Assembly: GCA_035474375.1 (NCBI GenBank)
Contig: DATINJ010000269.1
Span: forward strand, 5,695-69,694
Direction: 5' to 3'
Length of the DNA: 64,000 bases
Source: JANNPJ01 sp035474375
GTDB lineage: Bacteria; Actinomycetota; Actinomycetes; Actinomycetales; Kineosporiaceae
The notes below the pieces were generated by a model. It saw only the letters and a list, made by a program, of their open reading frames with translations. It ran no database searches and had not been told where the DNA came from. This document shows positions 17,455-26,473 of the stretch, piece by piece (the stretch's first letter is position 1; every line of letters starts with the position of its first letter). Position numbers and translations under genes: made by a program.

Positions 17455-18308
17455 ACGCCATGATCAGCACCGTTCGCCGGCGTCCTCGACGGTGGCGCTT
17501 CGAGGCTCGCAATCGTCCTGAGGTGCTCTTCCCGCTCGCCCTGTACCTGCTGTTCACCCTGATCCCCTTCTATTGGATGCTGGTCTTCGCCTTCCGGCCC
17601 ACCGGCTCGAACGCGATCCTGCCGACAGATCTCACCCTCGATCATTTCCGGACGGTCTGGACCGGCCTCGGATTCGGGATTTTCTTCCGCAACAGCTTGC
17701 TGGTCGGTGTGGCCACCCTGCTGGTGGTGTCGGTATTCGCGTTGTCCGGCGGATATGCGTTGGCGCGATACAACTTCGGCGGCCGCAAGGTCTTTCTGTT
17801 GGCGTTGCTCTGCACCCAGTTCATTCCGGGCGCGATGATGCTGATCCCGTTGTTCGAAATTTTCCGGCAACTGCATCTGGTGAACAACCTGTGGGCGCTG
17901 GTCATTGCCGAAACCACTTTCCAGCTGCCGCTCTCGCTGATCCTGATGAGCGGGTTCATCCGCAACATCCCGATCGACCTTGAAGAGGCGGCCTGGGTGG
18001 ACGGCTGCTCCCGGTTCCGTGGATTCCTGGCCATCGTTCTGCCGCTGCTGCGGCCGGCCCTGGTCGCAGTCGGCTCCTTCGCCTTTATCGGGAGCTGGAA
18101 CAACTTCCTCTTCGCGCTGATGTTCATGAGCAATCAGTCGAAGTTCACCATTCCAGTCGGTTTGAGCTACACGCTCGGTGAGTTCGATGTCGACTTCGGA
18201 GCGCTCGCCGCAGGCGGGGTGGTGGCCGCCGTCCCGGTGGTCCTGGTCTTCGCGGTGGTCCAGCGCTATCTCGTGACCGGGCTCAGTGCTGGAGCGGTCA
18301 AGGGATGA
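17451..18308 (+). CDS. ABC sugar transporter permease (MalG/UgpE type)
   Basis: The 285-residue second CUT1 permease has six membrane helices and the EAA loop PIDLEEAAWVDGCSRFRGF. GTG 17451 overlaps the preceding stop and has AGGAGG just upstream; ATG 17460 three codons on is an alternative start. The longer open frame reaching back to 17067 lies inside the first permease gene and is not used. It should form the membrane channel together with the preceding protein. No ATPase gene is in the operon, so a shared MsiK-like ATPase elsewhere must power it. Confidence 0.93.
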   Translation: MNAMISTVRRRPRRWRFEARNRPEVLFPLALYLLFTLIPFYWMLVFAFRPTGSNAILPTDLTLDHFRTVWTGLGFGIFFRNSLLVGVATLLVVSVFALSGGYALARYNFGGRKVFLLALLCTQFIPGAMMLIPLFEIFRQLHLVNNLWALVIAETTFQLPLSLILMSGFIRNIPIDLEEAAWVDGCSRFRGFLAIVLPLLRPALVAVGSFAFIGSWNNFLFALMFMSNQSKFTIPVGLSYTLGEFDVDFGALAAGGVVAAVPVVLVFAVVQRYLVTGLSAGAVKG

Positions 18309-18367
18309 GCACGTGTCCAGTAATGACAACCAACACATCAAAAACCAAACACATCAAAGGGGCCATC

Positions 18368-19723
18368 ATGTTGGAACGTCAGGGACGTCAGCTGCGTCGA
18401 GGACGTCACCCGTACCGACCGCTCGTCCTTGGTACCGCGCTGGCCATGGCATCGGGCCTGTTGCTGGCCGGCTGTGGTGACGACGACTCGGGCACAGGTT
18501 CCGACGGGAAAGAGACCATCACCTTCTGGGACAACAACGGCGGCCCGGACCGCACCCCGCTGTGGCAGGGTTTGATCGCGGACTTCCAGAGCGCCAACCC
18601 GAAGATCACCGTGAAGTACGTGGGTATCCCGGCGGCCTCCGTGCAGCAGAAGTACGACACCGCCGTCGCTGCCGGGGGAACGCCGGACGTCGCCGGGGCG
18701 ACCACCTCGTACCTGGGCGGACTGGTTGCGCAGCAGGCGCTCGAGCCGCTCGACGACCGCGCCAAGACGGCCGGGCTGGAAAGCAAGATCGTGCCGAGCT
18801 TCGTGGATAGCGTCCGGAAGGTCGCTACCGACGCGAAACTCTACGAGATTCCGACAAGCGCCAACCTCGACGTCCTCTGGTATCGCAAGGATCTGTTCGA
18901 CCAGGCCAAGCTGAAAGCACCGGCCACCTGGAATGATTTCTTCACCGACGTCAGCAAGCTGACCGACGCGCAGAAGAACCAGTACGGCTTCACCATCCGC
19001 GGTGGTGCCGGTTCCATCTTCCAGCTGCTCACCGAGATGTACTCGTACTCGGGGGTCAACAGCTTCTTCGACACCTCGGGCAAGAGCACGATCAACGACC
19101 CGAAGAATGTCGAGCTGATCCAGAAGATCGCGGCCCTCTACAAGAAGGACACCCCGGCCGCCGACGTCAACAACGACTTCACCAAGATGGTGGCGCAGTT
19201 CGGCGGTGGGTCGATCGCGATCATGCACCACAACCTGGGCTCGTCCGCCAACAATGTGAAGGCGCTGGGGGCAGACAAGGTGGCGGCGGTGCCGCTGCCG
19301 GTCGCTGTCAGCGGCACCCGCACGATCGTCCCGAACCCGGTCGACGGTCTGGTGATGTTCAAGGCGAGCAAGCACAAGGACGCCGCCTGGAAGTTCATCG
19401 AGTTCATCAGCCAGAAGTCCTCGAACAGCACCTGGAACAAGACCGTCGGGCAGATCCCGGCTAACACCGAGGTGACCAGCGAGAGCTGGGTACAGGATCA
19501 GCAGCCGGTGCGGGACGCGCTGGCGGCGATCAACGAGTCCGGGACGGTCTCCGTGCAGGCGCCCTACTACCTGCCGGAATTCTCCGCGATCACCAAGACC
19601 GACATGGGCCCGCTGTTCCAGAAGGTGCTGCTCGGCACGATGACCGCCCAGGAGTTCGCGGACACCTTCGCGACGAAGATGACCGAGGCGCAGGCGAAGT
19701 ACACCAAGCGCGTGGGTGGCTGA
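18368..19723 (+). CDS. Sugar ABC transporter substrate-binding lipoprotein
   Basis: The 451-residue protein starts with a basic signal peptide (QLRRGRHPYRP) and a hydrophobic stretch ending in lipobox LLAGC, with lipidated Cys36. The mature part, beginning ETITFWDNNGG, looks like a family 1 extracellular solute-binding protein, with LWYRKDLFDQAKLKAPATW in the hinge region. It should capture an oligosaccharide outside the cell and deliver it to the two permeases. ATG 18368 is chosen because AAAGGGG lies six bases upstream; ATG 18305, which overlaps the permease stop, would give an over-long signal peptide. Confidence 0.93.
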   Translation: MLERQGRQLRRGRHPYRPLVLGTALAMASGLLLAGCGDDDSGTGSDGKETITFWDNNGGPDRTPLWQGLIADFQSANPKITVKYVGIPAASVQQKYDTAVAAGGTPDVAGATTSYLGGLVAQQALEPLDDRAKTAGLESKIVPSFVDSVRKVATDAKLYEIPTSANLDVLWYRKDLFDQAKLKAPATWNDFFTDVSKLTDAQKNQYGFTIRGGAGSIFQLLTEMYSYSGVNSFFDTSGKSTINDPKNVELIQKIAALYKKDTPAADVNNDFTKMVAQFGGGSIAIMHHNLGSSANNVKALGADKVAAVPLPVAVSGTRTIVPNPVDGLVMFKASKHKDAAWKFIEFISQKSSNSTWNKTVGQIPANTEVTSESWVQDQQPVRDALAAINESGTVSVQAPYYLPEFSAITKTDMGPLFQKVLLGTMTAQEFADTFATKMTEAQAKYTKRVGG

Positions 19724-19724
19724 A

Positions 19725-20888
19725 ATGACCGCTGAGGCAGCAACCCGGACCATCGGCATCGTCCTCAACGGGGTCACCGGTCGGATGGGGTACCGCCAGC
19801 ACCTCGTCCGATCGATCCTCGCCATCCGGGAACAGGGCGGAGTCCGGCTGTCCGACGGTTCGCGAGTGCTGCCCGAGCCGGTGCTGGTCGGCCGGAACGC
19901 GGCCAAATTGGCCGAGATCGCGAACCAGCACGGCCTCACCCGCTGGACGACCAACCTGGAGGAGGCGCTCGCCGATCCAGCGGTGGAGATCTACTTCGAT
20001 GCCCAGGCCACCGAGGCCAGGGACAAGTCCATCCGGACGGCCATCGAGGCGGGCAAGAACATCTACACGGAGAAGCCGCTCTCTCAGACCTTCGACGGCG
20101 CGGTTGAACTGGCCCGGCTGGCCAACGATGCCGGGGTTCGCACCGGCATCGTCCAGGACAAGCTCTTCCTGCCTGGGTTGATCAAGCTGGCCCGGCTGAT
20201 CGAGGGCGGATTCTTCGGCCGGATTCTTTCGGTCCGGGGCGAGTTCGGCTATTGGGTGTTCGAGGGCGACTGGCAGCAGGCGCAGCGCCCGAGCTGGAAC
20301 TACCGGCGCGAGGACGGCGGCGGGATCGTCCTGGACATGTTCTGCCACTGGTCGTATGTGCTGGAGCGGCTTTTCGGCCGGATCGAAGCGGTGACGGCGA
20401 AAGCGGTCACGCACCTTCCGGTCCGCCGGGACGAGAACGGTGAGGAATACGAAGCGTCTGCGGACGACGCCGCCTACGGGATCTTCGAACTCGAAGGCGG
20501 GGTGATCGCGCAGATCAACTCCTCGTGGTGCGTTCGAGTGCGTCGGGACGAGTTGGTGGAGTTCCAGGTCGACGGAACGGAGGGTAGCGCCGTCGCCGGG
20601 TTGCGGGAGTGCTGGGTGCAACACCGAGCGCTCACCCCGATGCCGGTCTGGAACCCGGATCTGCCGGTCACCGAGCCATTTCGGGATCAGTGGCAGCAGG
20701 TGCCCGACAACGCCGAATTCGACAACGGATTCAAGGTGCAGTGGGAACAGTTCCTCACCGCGGTCTGTGAGGGCACCAGTTATCCCTATGACTTCCTTGC
20801 CGGGGCGCGTGGGGTTCAACTCGCCGAGGCCGGTCTGCTCTCCTCGGAGCAGGGACGCCGGATCGTTCTGCCGGAGGTGCAGCCGTGA
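19725..20888 (+). CDS. Gfo/Idh/MocA-family oxidoreductase
   Basis: The 387-residue protein opens with a dinucleotide-binding strand that is unusual for the family (IGIVLNGVTGRMG rather than GxGxxG). It keeps the catalytic-lysine motif NIYTEKPLSQTFDGAVELA (EKP). Members use NAD(P) to oxidise or reduce sugar hydroxyls. ATG 19725 follows the lipoprotein stop by one base. Its end overlaps the next gene in a GTGA arrangement. The insertion in the nucleotide-binding domain around residues 30-60 is longer than usual. It probably oxidises the imported sugar or its derivative. Confidence 0.88.
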   Translation: MTAEAATRTIGIVLNGVTGRMGYRQHLVRSILAIREQGGVRLSDGSRVLPEPVLVGRNAAKLAEIANQHGLTRWTTNLEEALADPAVEIYFDAQATEARDKSIRTAIEAGKNIYTEKPLSQTFDGAVELARLANDAGVRTGIVQDKLFLPGLIKLARLIEGGFFGRILSVRGEFGYWVFEGDWQQAQRPSWNYRREDGGGIVLDMFCHWSYVLERLFGRIEAVTAKAVTHLPVRRDENGEEYEASADDAAYGIFELEGGVIAQINSSWCVRVRRDELVEFQVDGTEGSAVAGLRECWVQHRALTPMPVWNPDLPVTEPFRDQWQQVPDNAEFDNGFKVQWEQFLTAVCEGTSYPYDFLAGARGVQLAEAGLLSSEQGRRIVLPEVQP

Positions 20889-22078
20889 CTGCAACGTTGC
20901 CCAGCCAGGAGCTGACCTCGACGAGCGTCCAGCTGCCCCGGCCGGACGGCAGTCTGGAGCGGTACCGACTGCGCGAACCGCAGCTCTGGCCGGTGCCGGG
21001 CGGCCCGCCGCAGAGTCGGGTGGTGTTCGCCGCGGCCCATGTGGTGGCCGATCCGTTCTCGGACACCGCACCGGGTGCTCCGGCGACCCTTGACTGGGAG
21101 GCGACGCTGGCCTTCCGGCGGCATCTGTGGTCCCTTGGGCTGGGCGTCGCCGATGCGATGGACACCGCGCAGCGCGGCATGGGCCTGGGCTGGGACACCG
21201 CCGCGGAACTGATCAAACGCTCCGCGGCGGAGGCCAAGGCGTGCGGTGGTCGGATCGCCGTCGGGGTCGGAACCGATCACGCGCCGATGGATTTGCCGAA
21301 CTCGGCAGCCGTGCTGGCGGCGTATCGGGAGCAACTCGACGTGGCCGAGGCCGCGGGCGCGCAGGCGATCCTGATGGGCAGTCGTCAGCTCGCTCGGGTG
21401 GCCCGCTCCGCGCAGGACTACGCCGACGTCTACGGCAATCTGCTGACGCAGGTGTCCGAGCCGGCGATCCTGCACTGGCTCGGGCCGGCCTTCGATCCCG
21501 CCCTGGTCGGGTACTGGGGGCACCGGGACCTGGGCGCGGCGAACGAAGTGCTGCTGCAGGTGATCCAGGACAACGCCGATCGAATCGACGGGGTGAAGAT
21601 CTCGCTCCTGGACCCTGAGCGGGAGATTTGGTTGCGAGAGCGGGTACCGGACGGCGTCCTGGTCTATACCGGAGACGACTTCCACTATCCCGAGCTGATC
21701 CAGGGTGACGAGCGCGGGTATTCGCATGCGCTACTGGGAATCCTCGATCCGATCGCGCCGGTCGCGGCGGCGGCGCTGCAGCGCCTCGACGCGGGGGACC
21801 AGGACGGGTATGCCGCCCTGCTGGCTCCGACCGTGCCGCTGTCTCGGCACCTGTTCTCCGCCCCGACCTGGAACTACAAGACCGGCATCGTGTTCCTCGC
21901 CTGGCTAGCCGGACACCAGCCGGCCTTCACCCTGGTCGGCGGGATGGCCTCGGGGCGCAGCCTGATGCACCTGGCGCAGACCTTCCGGCTCGCTGACCAG
22001 GCGGGCTTGCTGCCGGATCCGGACCTGGCCGCCGAGCGGATGGGTCATCTGCTCGCCGTCCATGGGATCACCAGATGA
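20885..22078 (+). CDS. DUF993 protein, dihydrodipicolinate synthase-like TIM barrel
   Basis: The 397-residue protein resembles the DUF993 family, distant relatives of dihydrodipicolinate synthase/N-acetylneuraminate lyase aldolases. A candidate Schiff-base lysine is Lys238 in RIDGVKISLLD. Other conserved-looking parts are the ILHWLGPAFDPALVGYWGH segment and YTGDDFHYPELI. If it is an aldolase it would split or dehydrate a keto acid derived from the sugar, but no member's reaction is known to me. GTG 20885 and ATGA 22075 overlaps tie it tightly to its neighbours. Confidence 0.8.
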   Translation: MTATLPSQELTSTSVQLPRPDGSLERYRLREPQLWPVPGGPPQSRVVFAAAHVVADPFSDTAPGAPATLDWEATLAFRRHLWSLGLGVADAMDTAQRGMGLGWDTAAELIKRSAAEAKACGGRIAVGVGTDHAPMDLPNSAAVLAAYREQLDVAEAAGAQAILMGSRQLARVARSAQDYADVYGNLLTQVSEPAILHWLGPAFDPALVGYWGHRDLGAANEVLLQVIQDNADRIDGVKISLLDPEREIWLRERVPDGVLVYTGDDFHYPELIQGDERGYSHALLGILDPIAPVAAAALQRLDAGDQDGYAALLAPTVPLSRHLFSAPTWNYKTGIVFLAWLAGHQPAFTLVGGMASGRSLMHLAQTFRLADQAGLLPDPDLAAERMGHLLAVHGITR

Positions 22079-22923
22079 GCGACGTCGCCTTCGGCCTGGC
22101 CCGGTTGTCGCTGAATCAGCGGACCATTCCCCGGTGGTCGCTACCCGAACTCGTGGATCACTGCGGAAAAGCAGGCCTCGGCGCGGTCGGACTCTGGCGT
22201 GAACCGGTGCTCGAGTACGGGGTGGCCCGTACCGCAGCCTTGGTTCGGGACGCCGGCCTGCGGGTTTCATCGCTGTGCCGGGGTGGCTTCTTCACCTCGC
22301 CGGAACAAGCACAGTGGGAAGCGGCGATCGAGGACAACCTGCGGGCTCTCGACGAGGCGGCGGCGCTGGGTGCCGAGTGCGTGGTGCTGGTGGTCGGCGG
22401 GATGGCTGCCGGATCCACCGACCTGATCGGCGCCCGGCAGCGGGTCCACGAGGCCCTCGCCGTCCTGGCACCGGCCGCCCGCGAGCGTGGCGTCCGGTTG
22501 GCTCTGGAGCCGCTGCACCCGATCTTCTGTGCCGACCGGGCGGTACTGTCCACGCTGCGCCAGGCCCTGGAGCTGGCCGAGGCGGTCGATGGGGCGCCCG
22601 GTGCCCCGACCGTCGGGGTAGTGGTGGATGCCTATCACGTCTGGTGGGATCCCGACGTGTGGTCGGCGATCGCCGCCGCCGGCCCGCGCATCCTGTCCTT
22701 CCAGGTGTGTGACTGGGTGCTGCCGCTGACCGAGGACGTCCTGCTGGCCCGGGGAATGATGGGCGACGGCTACATCGACCTGCGGGCCCTGCGCTCGGCC
22801 GTGGACTCGGCCGGCTATGCCGGTGATATCGAGGTGGAGATCTTCAATCAGGCCCTGTGGGATTCGGATCCCGAAGTCGTTCTGGACACCGTGGTACAGC
22901 GATATTCCGCGCACGTGCTCTGA
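22075..22923 (+). CDS. Sugar phosphate isomerase/epimerase (xylose isomerase-like TIM barrel)
   Basis: The 282-residue protein fits the AP endonuclease 2/xylose isomerase-like barrel. Likely metal ligands sit in ALEPLHPIF, VVVDAYHVWWDP and GDIEVEIFNQ, the usual Glu-Asp-His-Glu set. Such proteins isomerise or epimerise keto sugars, and commonly occur beside Gfo/Idh/MocA oxidoreductases, acting on their keto products. The ATG overlaps the previous stop (ATGA). The exact substrate is unknown. Confidence 0.88.
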   Translation: MSDVAFGLARLSLNQRTIPRWSLPELVDHCGKAGLGAVGLWREPVLEYGVARTAALVRDAGLRVSSLCRGGFFTSPEQAQWEAAIEDNLRALDEAAALGAECVVLVVGGMAAGSTDLIGARQRVHEALAVLAPAARERGVRLALEPLHPIFCADRAVLSTLRQALELAEAVDGAPGAPTVGVVVDAYHVWWDPDVWSAIAAAGPRILSFQVCDWVLPLTEDVLLARGMMGDGYIDLRALRSAVDSAGYAGDIEVEIFNQALWDSDPEVVLDTVVQRYSAHVL

Positions 22924-22970
22924 GCCGATTCTGAAAACTATTCTGGTGAAATACCTTTGAGGAGCAGAAG

Positions 22971-24356
22971 ATGTTCAGGACGCCGTTAGCGGTGGCCGCT
23001 GGTGCGGCCATCACCGGTACGGTCGCGCTGGCTGCCACTGCGGTGTCGGCGCCCGCGCTCACCGCCACCTCGGCAACCGCTTCGGTTCCCGCCGAGGCGC
23101 TTTCGCTCGCCCGGCAGGTGCTGCCGGCCGGCGACGGGTGGGGCTCGGACCAGGGCGGGACCACTGGCGGCAGCGCCGCTGACCCGACGAATGTCTACGT
23201 GGCGTCCAACCGCTCGGAGCTGGTGGCGGCGCTGGGCGGAAACAATGCCACCAACGCGACCAACGCCACGCCTAAGATCATCTTTGTGAAGGGTCGGGTC
23301 AACGGCAACGTCGATGCCAACAACAAGGCCCTGACCTGCGACGACTACGCGGCGGGTACCGGGTACAGCCTCGACGCTTACCTGGCGGCCTACGACCCTG
23401 CGGTCTGGGGCCGCAGCGCCAAGCCGTCCGGCCCGGTGGAGGCCACCCGCGTCGCGGCCGCCGCGAAACAGACCGCCCAGATGCAGATCGCGGTCGGCTC
23501 TAACACCACCATCATCGGGCTCGGCGACACCGCGCGGATCATCGGGGCGAGCCTGTCGCTCAACAAGGTGAACAACGTGATCGTCCGGAACATCAAGTTC
23601 TCGGACACGGCCGACTGCTTCCCGCAGTGGGACCCCACCGATGGTACGACCGGAAACTGGAACTCGCTGTACGACAGCATCTCCCTGGTCACCGCGACGC
23701 ATGTCTGGCTCGATCACAACACGTTCACCGACCAGCCGAACCTGGACAGCAGCCAGCCGACCTACTTCGGCCGGCCGTACCAGGTGCATGACGGTGCCAG
23801 CGACATCATCAGGGGCTCCGATCTGGTGACCGTCTCCTGGAACAGCTACCAGGACCACGACAAGACGATGCTGATCGGCTCGACAAACACCCCCACAGTC
23901 GATCTCGGCAAGTTGCGGGTTACCGTGCATCACAACGAGTTCGACAACATTCTCCAGCGTGCCCCGCGGGTCCGGTTCGGCCAGGTCGACGTCTACAACA
24001 ACTACTACCGGATCCAGCCGGACTCCGGGTACGTCTACAGCTGGGGTGTCGGGGTAGGCTCCGCCATCGTCGCGGAGAAGAACTACTTCCGGATCGCAGG
24101 TGTTACGACTCCGGCCGAGGTGATCTACAACTGGGGAGGTACCGCAATCCACGCCGAGGACAACTGGGCCAAGGTCGACGGCAACTCGGCCGCTCCGATG
24201 GATCTGCTCGCCGCCTTCAACGCCGCCAGCGATCCAGACCTCGGCGCGGACGTCGGCTGGACCCCGACCCTGCGCACCAACGTCCTGCCCGCTCTCCAGG
24301 TACAGAAGGTGGTTCCGGCCAACGCCGGGTCCGGCAGGCTTGGCCTGCATGACTGA
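22971..24356 (+). CDS. Secreted pectate lyase (PL1-like)
   Basis: The 461-residue protein has a signal peptide (MFRTPLAVAAGAAITG to about Ala29) and a right-handed beta-helix pectate lyase domain. Typical motifs are VWLDHNTFTD near residue 245, WNSYQDHDKTMLIG near 290-303, VTVHHNEFDN with His320-His321, and QRAPRVRFG containing the catalytic-region arginines near 330-335. By family knowledge it cleaves polygalacturonate by beta-elimination outside the cell. It is the only clearly secreted enzyme here and gives the operon its probable substrate class. GAGGAG precedes ATG 22971. Its 3' end overlaps the next gene by eight bases. Confidence 0.93.
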   Translation: MFRTPLAVAAGAAITGTVALAATAVSAPALTATSATASVPAEALSLARQVLPAGDGWGSDQGGTTGGSAADPTNVYVASNRSELVAALGGNNATNATNATPKIIFVKGRVNGNVDANNKALTCDDYAAGTGYSLDAYLAAYDPAVWGRSAKPSGPVEATRVAAAAKQTAQMQIAVGSNTTIIGLGDTARIIGASLSLNKVNNVIVRNIKFSDTADCFPQWDPTDGTTGNWNSLYDSISLVTATHVWLDHNTFTDQPNLDSSQPTYFGRPYQVHDGASDIIRGSDLVTVSWNSYQDHDKTMLIGSTNTPTVDLGKLRVTVHHNEFDNILQRAPRVRFGQVDVYNNYYRIQPDSGYVYSWGVGVGSAIVAEKNYFRIAGVTTPAEVIYNWGGTAIHAEDNWAKVDGNSAAPMDLLAAFNAASDPDLGADVGWTPTLRTNVLPALQVQKVVPANAGSGRLGLHD

Positions 24357-25581
24357 GCTCACCGTCGTCCTTGCCGGGGTCCACGGTCACGGCTGGTGGC
24401 ACCTGCGCAACCTGCGCCGGTTGCAGGCTCTGGGCCGAGTCCGGCTGGTGGGCGTCTGCGATCTGGTGCCGGCCGCACCCGAACTCCTGGAAGGCTTCGA
24501 TGGGCTGGTTCAGTCGTCGTCGTTGACCGAGGTACTGGACCGCACCAAGCCGGACATCGTGGTGATCGCCACGCCGATCCATACCCATGCCGAGCTGGCA
24601 CTGGTGGCTGCCCGAGCCGGCGTCCACATCCTGTTGGAGAAACCGCCCGCACCCACCTTGGCGGCCTACCAGCGGATCGTGGACGGCGTCTCGGCGGCGG
24701 GCGTGGCCTGTCAGGTCGGTTTTCAGAGCCTCGGCTCGGGCGCCGTCACCCGCGCCGCCGACCTCGTGCGGTCCGGCGAGATCGGTGCGGTCCGCGGCAT
24801 TTCGGCGGCCGGGGCCTGGCATCGGGACTCCACCTATTACGATCGCGCGCGCTGGGCCGGGCACCGCACCCTCGACGGGGTGGACGTCGTCGATGGCGCG
24901 CTGACGAATCCCTTCGCGCATGCCCTGGCCACCGCCCTGCAGGTGGACGGCAGCGCGAGCGACGATCTCGGGTCGGAGGTCGAACTGGAGCTCTGGCATG
25001 CCTATGACATCGACAGTGACGACACCTCCTGCCTGCGGTTGGTGACCAGCCGGGGAACCACGATCACGGTGGCGGTCACGCTCTGCGCGCCCGACCGGGA
25101 GGAGCCGTATCTGGTGCTGCATGGCGAGCGTGGCCGGGCAGTGCTCTGGTACACCCGCGATGTGCTCGAGATCGAGCACACCGCAACGCCTGAGCAGCCG
25201 GTCCGGAGTTCGAGCGCCGTTGTCGGGGACGCCGTGGTGGCGGACGAGCGAGTGGATCTGCTGGAAAACCTGGTTGCGCATCTGGCCGATCGGGACGTGC
25301 CGCTGCTGGTTCCGTTGTCCGCAACGCTGGCGTTCATGCACGCCGTCGAGGCGGTTCGCCTGGCACCGGCTCCGCGCCCGATCCCGAAGCGGTTCCTGGA
25401 GATCTCTGCGGTGCCGAATGCCGGGGTCGATGCCGAGAGCCGGATCGTGCCCGGAGTGGTGAAGTTGGTGATGGCCTCCGCCGACCGGCTCGCCCTGTTC
25501 TCCGAACTGGACGTCGAATGGGCACAGCCATCCGAACCCGGGAGCAATCCCGAGACGGTCAGCACGCGAGGGACGGAGTAA
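24349..25581 (+). CDS. Gfo/Idh/MocA-family oxidoreductase (second copy)
   Basis: The 410-residue protein has an atypical dinucleotide-binding start VVLAGVHGHGWWHLRNL, then VVIATPIHTHAELALVAARAGVHILLEKP with the EKP catalytic lysine. The C-terminal domain is the usual open sheet. It is only distantly like the copy at 19725, so the two probably act on different intermediates. The start ATG lies inside the last codons of the pectate lyase gene, an eight-base overlap that suggests coupled translation of a secreted lyase and a cytoplasmic dehydrogenase. Confidence 0.88.
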   Translation: MTELTVVLAGVHGHGWWHLRNLRRLQALGRVRLVGVCDLVPAAPELLEGFDGLVQSSSLTEVLDRTKPDIVVIATPIHTHAELALVAARAGVHILLEKPPAPTLAAYQRIVDGVSAAGVACQVGFQSLGSGAVTRAADLVRSGEIGAVRGISAAGAWHRDSTYYDRARWAGHRTLDGVDVVDGALTNPFAHALATALQVDGSASDDLGSEVELELWHAYDIDSDDTSCLRLVTSRGTTITVAVTLCAPDREEPYLVLHGERGRAVLWYTRDVLEIEHTATPEQPVRSSSAVVGDAVVADERVDLLENLVAHLADRDVPLLVPLSATLAFMHAVEAVRLAPAPRPIPKRFLEISAVPNAGVDAESRIVPGVVKLVMASADRLALFSELDVEWAQPSEPGSNPETVSTRGTE

Positions 25582-25585
25582 CCCG

Positions 25586-26473
25586 ATGATGCGCCTCTCC
25601 TGTGACGGCCGGGTGGTGGCCGACTATGTGGTCAAGCCCGAACTGGCGCTCACCTTGGCGCCGCGCCCGTACTTGCATCCGGTCCGCACCTTGGCCGGCG
25701 TCCGGGTGACCGATGCGCTCCCGCAGGACCACCCCTGGCATCTTGGGGTGAGCTTCGCGGTGCAGCATGTGCAGACCGCGGACGGGCGAACCGCGAACTT
25801 CTGGGGCGGTCGTACTTACCTGCGAGATCAGGGTTACCAGTGGTTAGATGACCATGGCCGAGTGGAGCACGTGCGCTGGGTCAACCGTGACCCCTCGGGG
25901 TTCGAGCAAGAGCTGGCCTGGCGGGTTCCCGGTAATCCGGTACTGCTTCGGGAATTCCGGACGATGGCGGTGTCCCCGCTGCTACCGGCAGGCAAAGCTG
26001 GGCGAGGGACGGCGTGGGTTCTGCGGATGGGCTTTGGATTGGAGAACGTGACGCAGGGACAGATCAGCCTGGGTAGTCCGGGGACGCACGGTCGGCCGGG
26101 CGCTGGTTACGGCGGCTTCTTCTGGCGAGCCGCGGCCTCGGAGGGAAAGTTCAGCGTGTGCACGCCCGACGCCGAAGGTGAGGACGACGTTCACGGTCGG
26201 CCGGCCGAGTGGCTGACCTTCGGTGCGGACGAACCCGGCACCGGGCGGCCCTGGAGCCTGCTGCTGGCCGGGGAGGATGCGGCAACCCGCGCCGATCCGT
26301 GGTTCGTCCGGACCCGCGACTATCCCGGTGTGGGTTCCGCGCTGGCCTTCGACCGGCCGATCGTGTTGAACCCGGCCGAACGTGTGTCCCGGTCCCTGCT
26401 GGTGGTCGTCGTGGACGGTACCCTCGGAAGGGAAGAGGCGTCCGCCGTGCTGGCAACGGCCCGAGGTAAATGA
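25586..26473 (+). CDS. PmoA-like/DUF6807 family protein
   Basis: The 295-residue protein resembles the family annotated as PmoA (named by association with methane oxidation) or DUF6807. Visible features are LAPRPYLHPVRTLAGVRVTD near residue 24, DHPWHLGVSFAVQHV near 47-61 and a later GAGYGGFFWR. Family members commonly sit in sugar operons with oxidoreductases and isomerases, and their biochemical function is not known to me. GGAG precedes ATG 25586. A role in processing a carbohydrate intermediate is inferred from position only. Confidence 0.75.
   Translation: MMRLSCDGRVVADYVVKPELALTLAPRPYLHPVRTLAGVRVTDALPQDHPWHLGVSFAVQHVQTADGRTANFWGGRTYLRDQGYQWLDDHGRVEHVRWVNRDPSGFEQELAWRVPGNPVLLREFRTMAVSPLLPAGKAGRGTAWVLRMGFGLENVTQGQISLGSPGTHGRPGAGYGGFFWRAAASEGKFSVCTPDAEGEDDVHGRPAEWLTFGADEPGTGRPWSLLLAGEDAATRADPWFVRTRDYPGVGSALAFDRPIVLNPAERVSRSLLVVVVDGTLGREEASAVLATARGK

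Noticed and set aside
16471..19723. Assignment of the importer as a maltose or trehalose system.
   Set aside because: The permeases resemble MalF/MalG only at family level. The operon contains a pectate lyase and no glucosidase.
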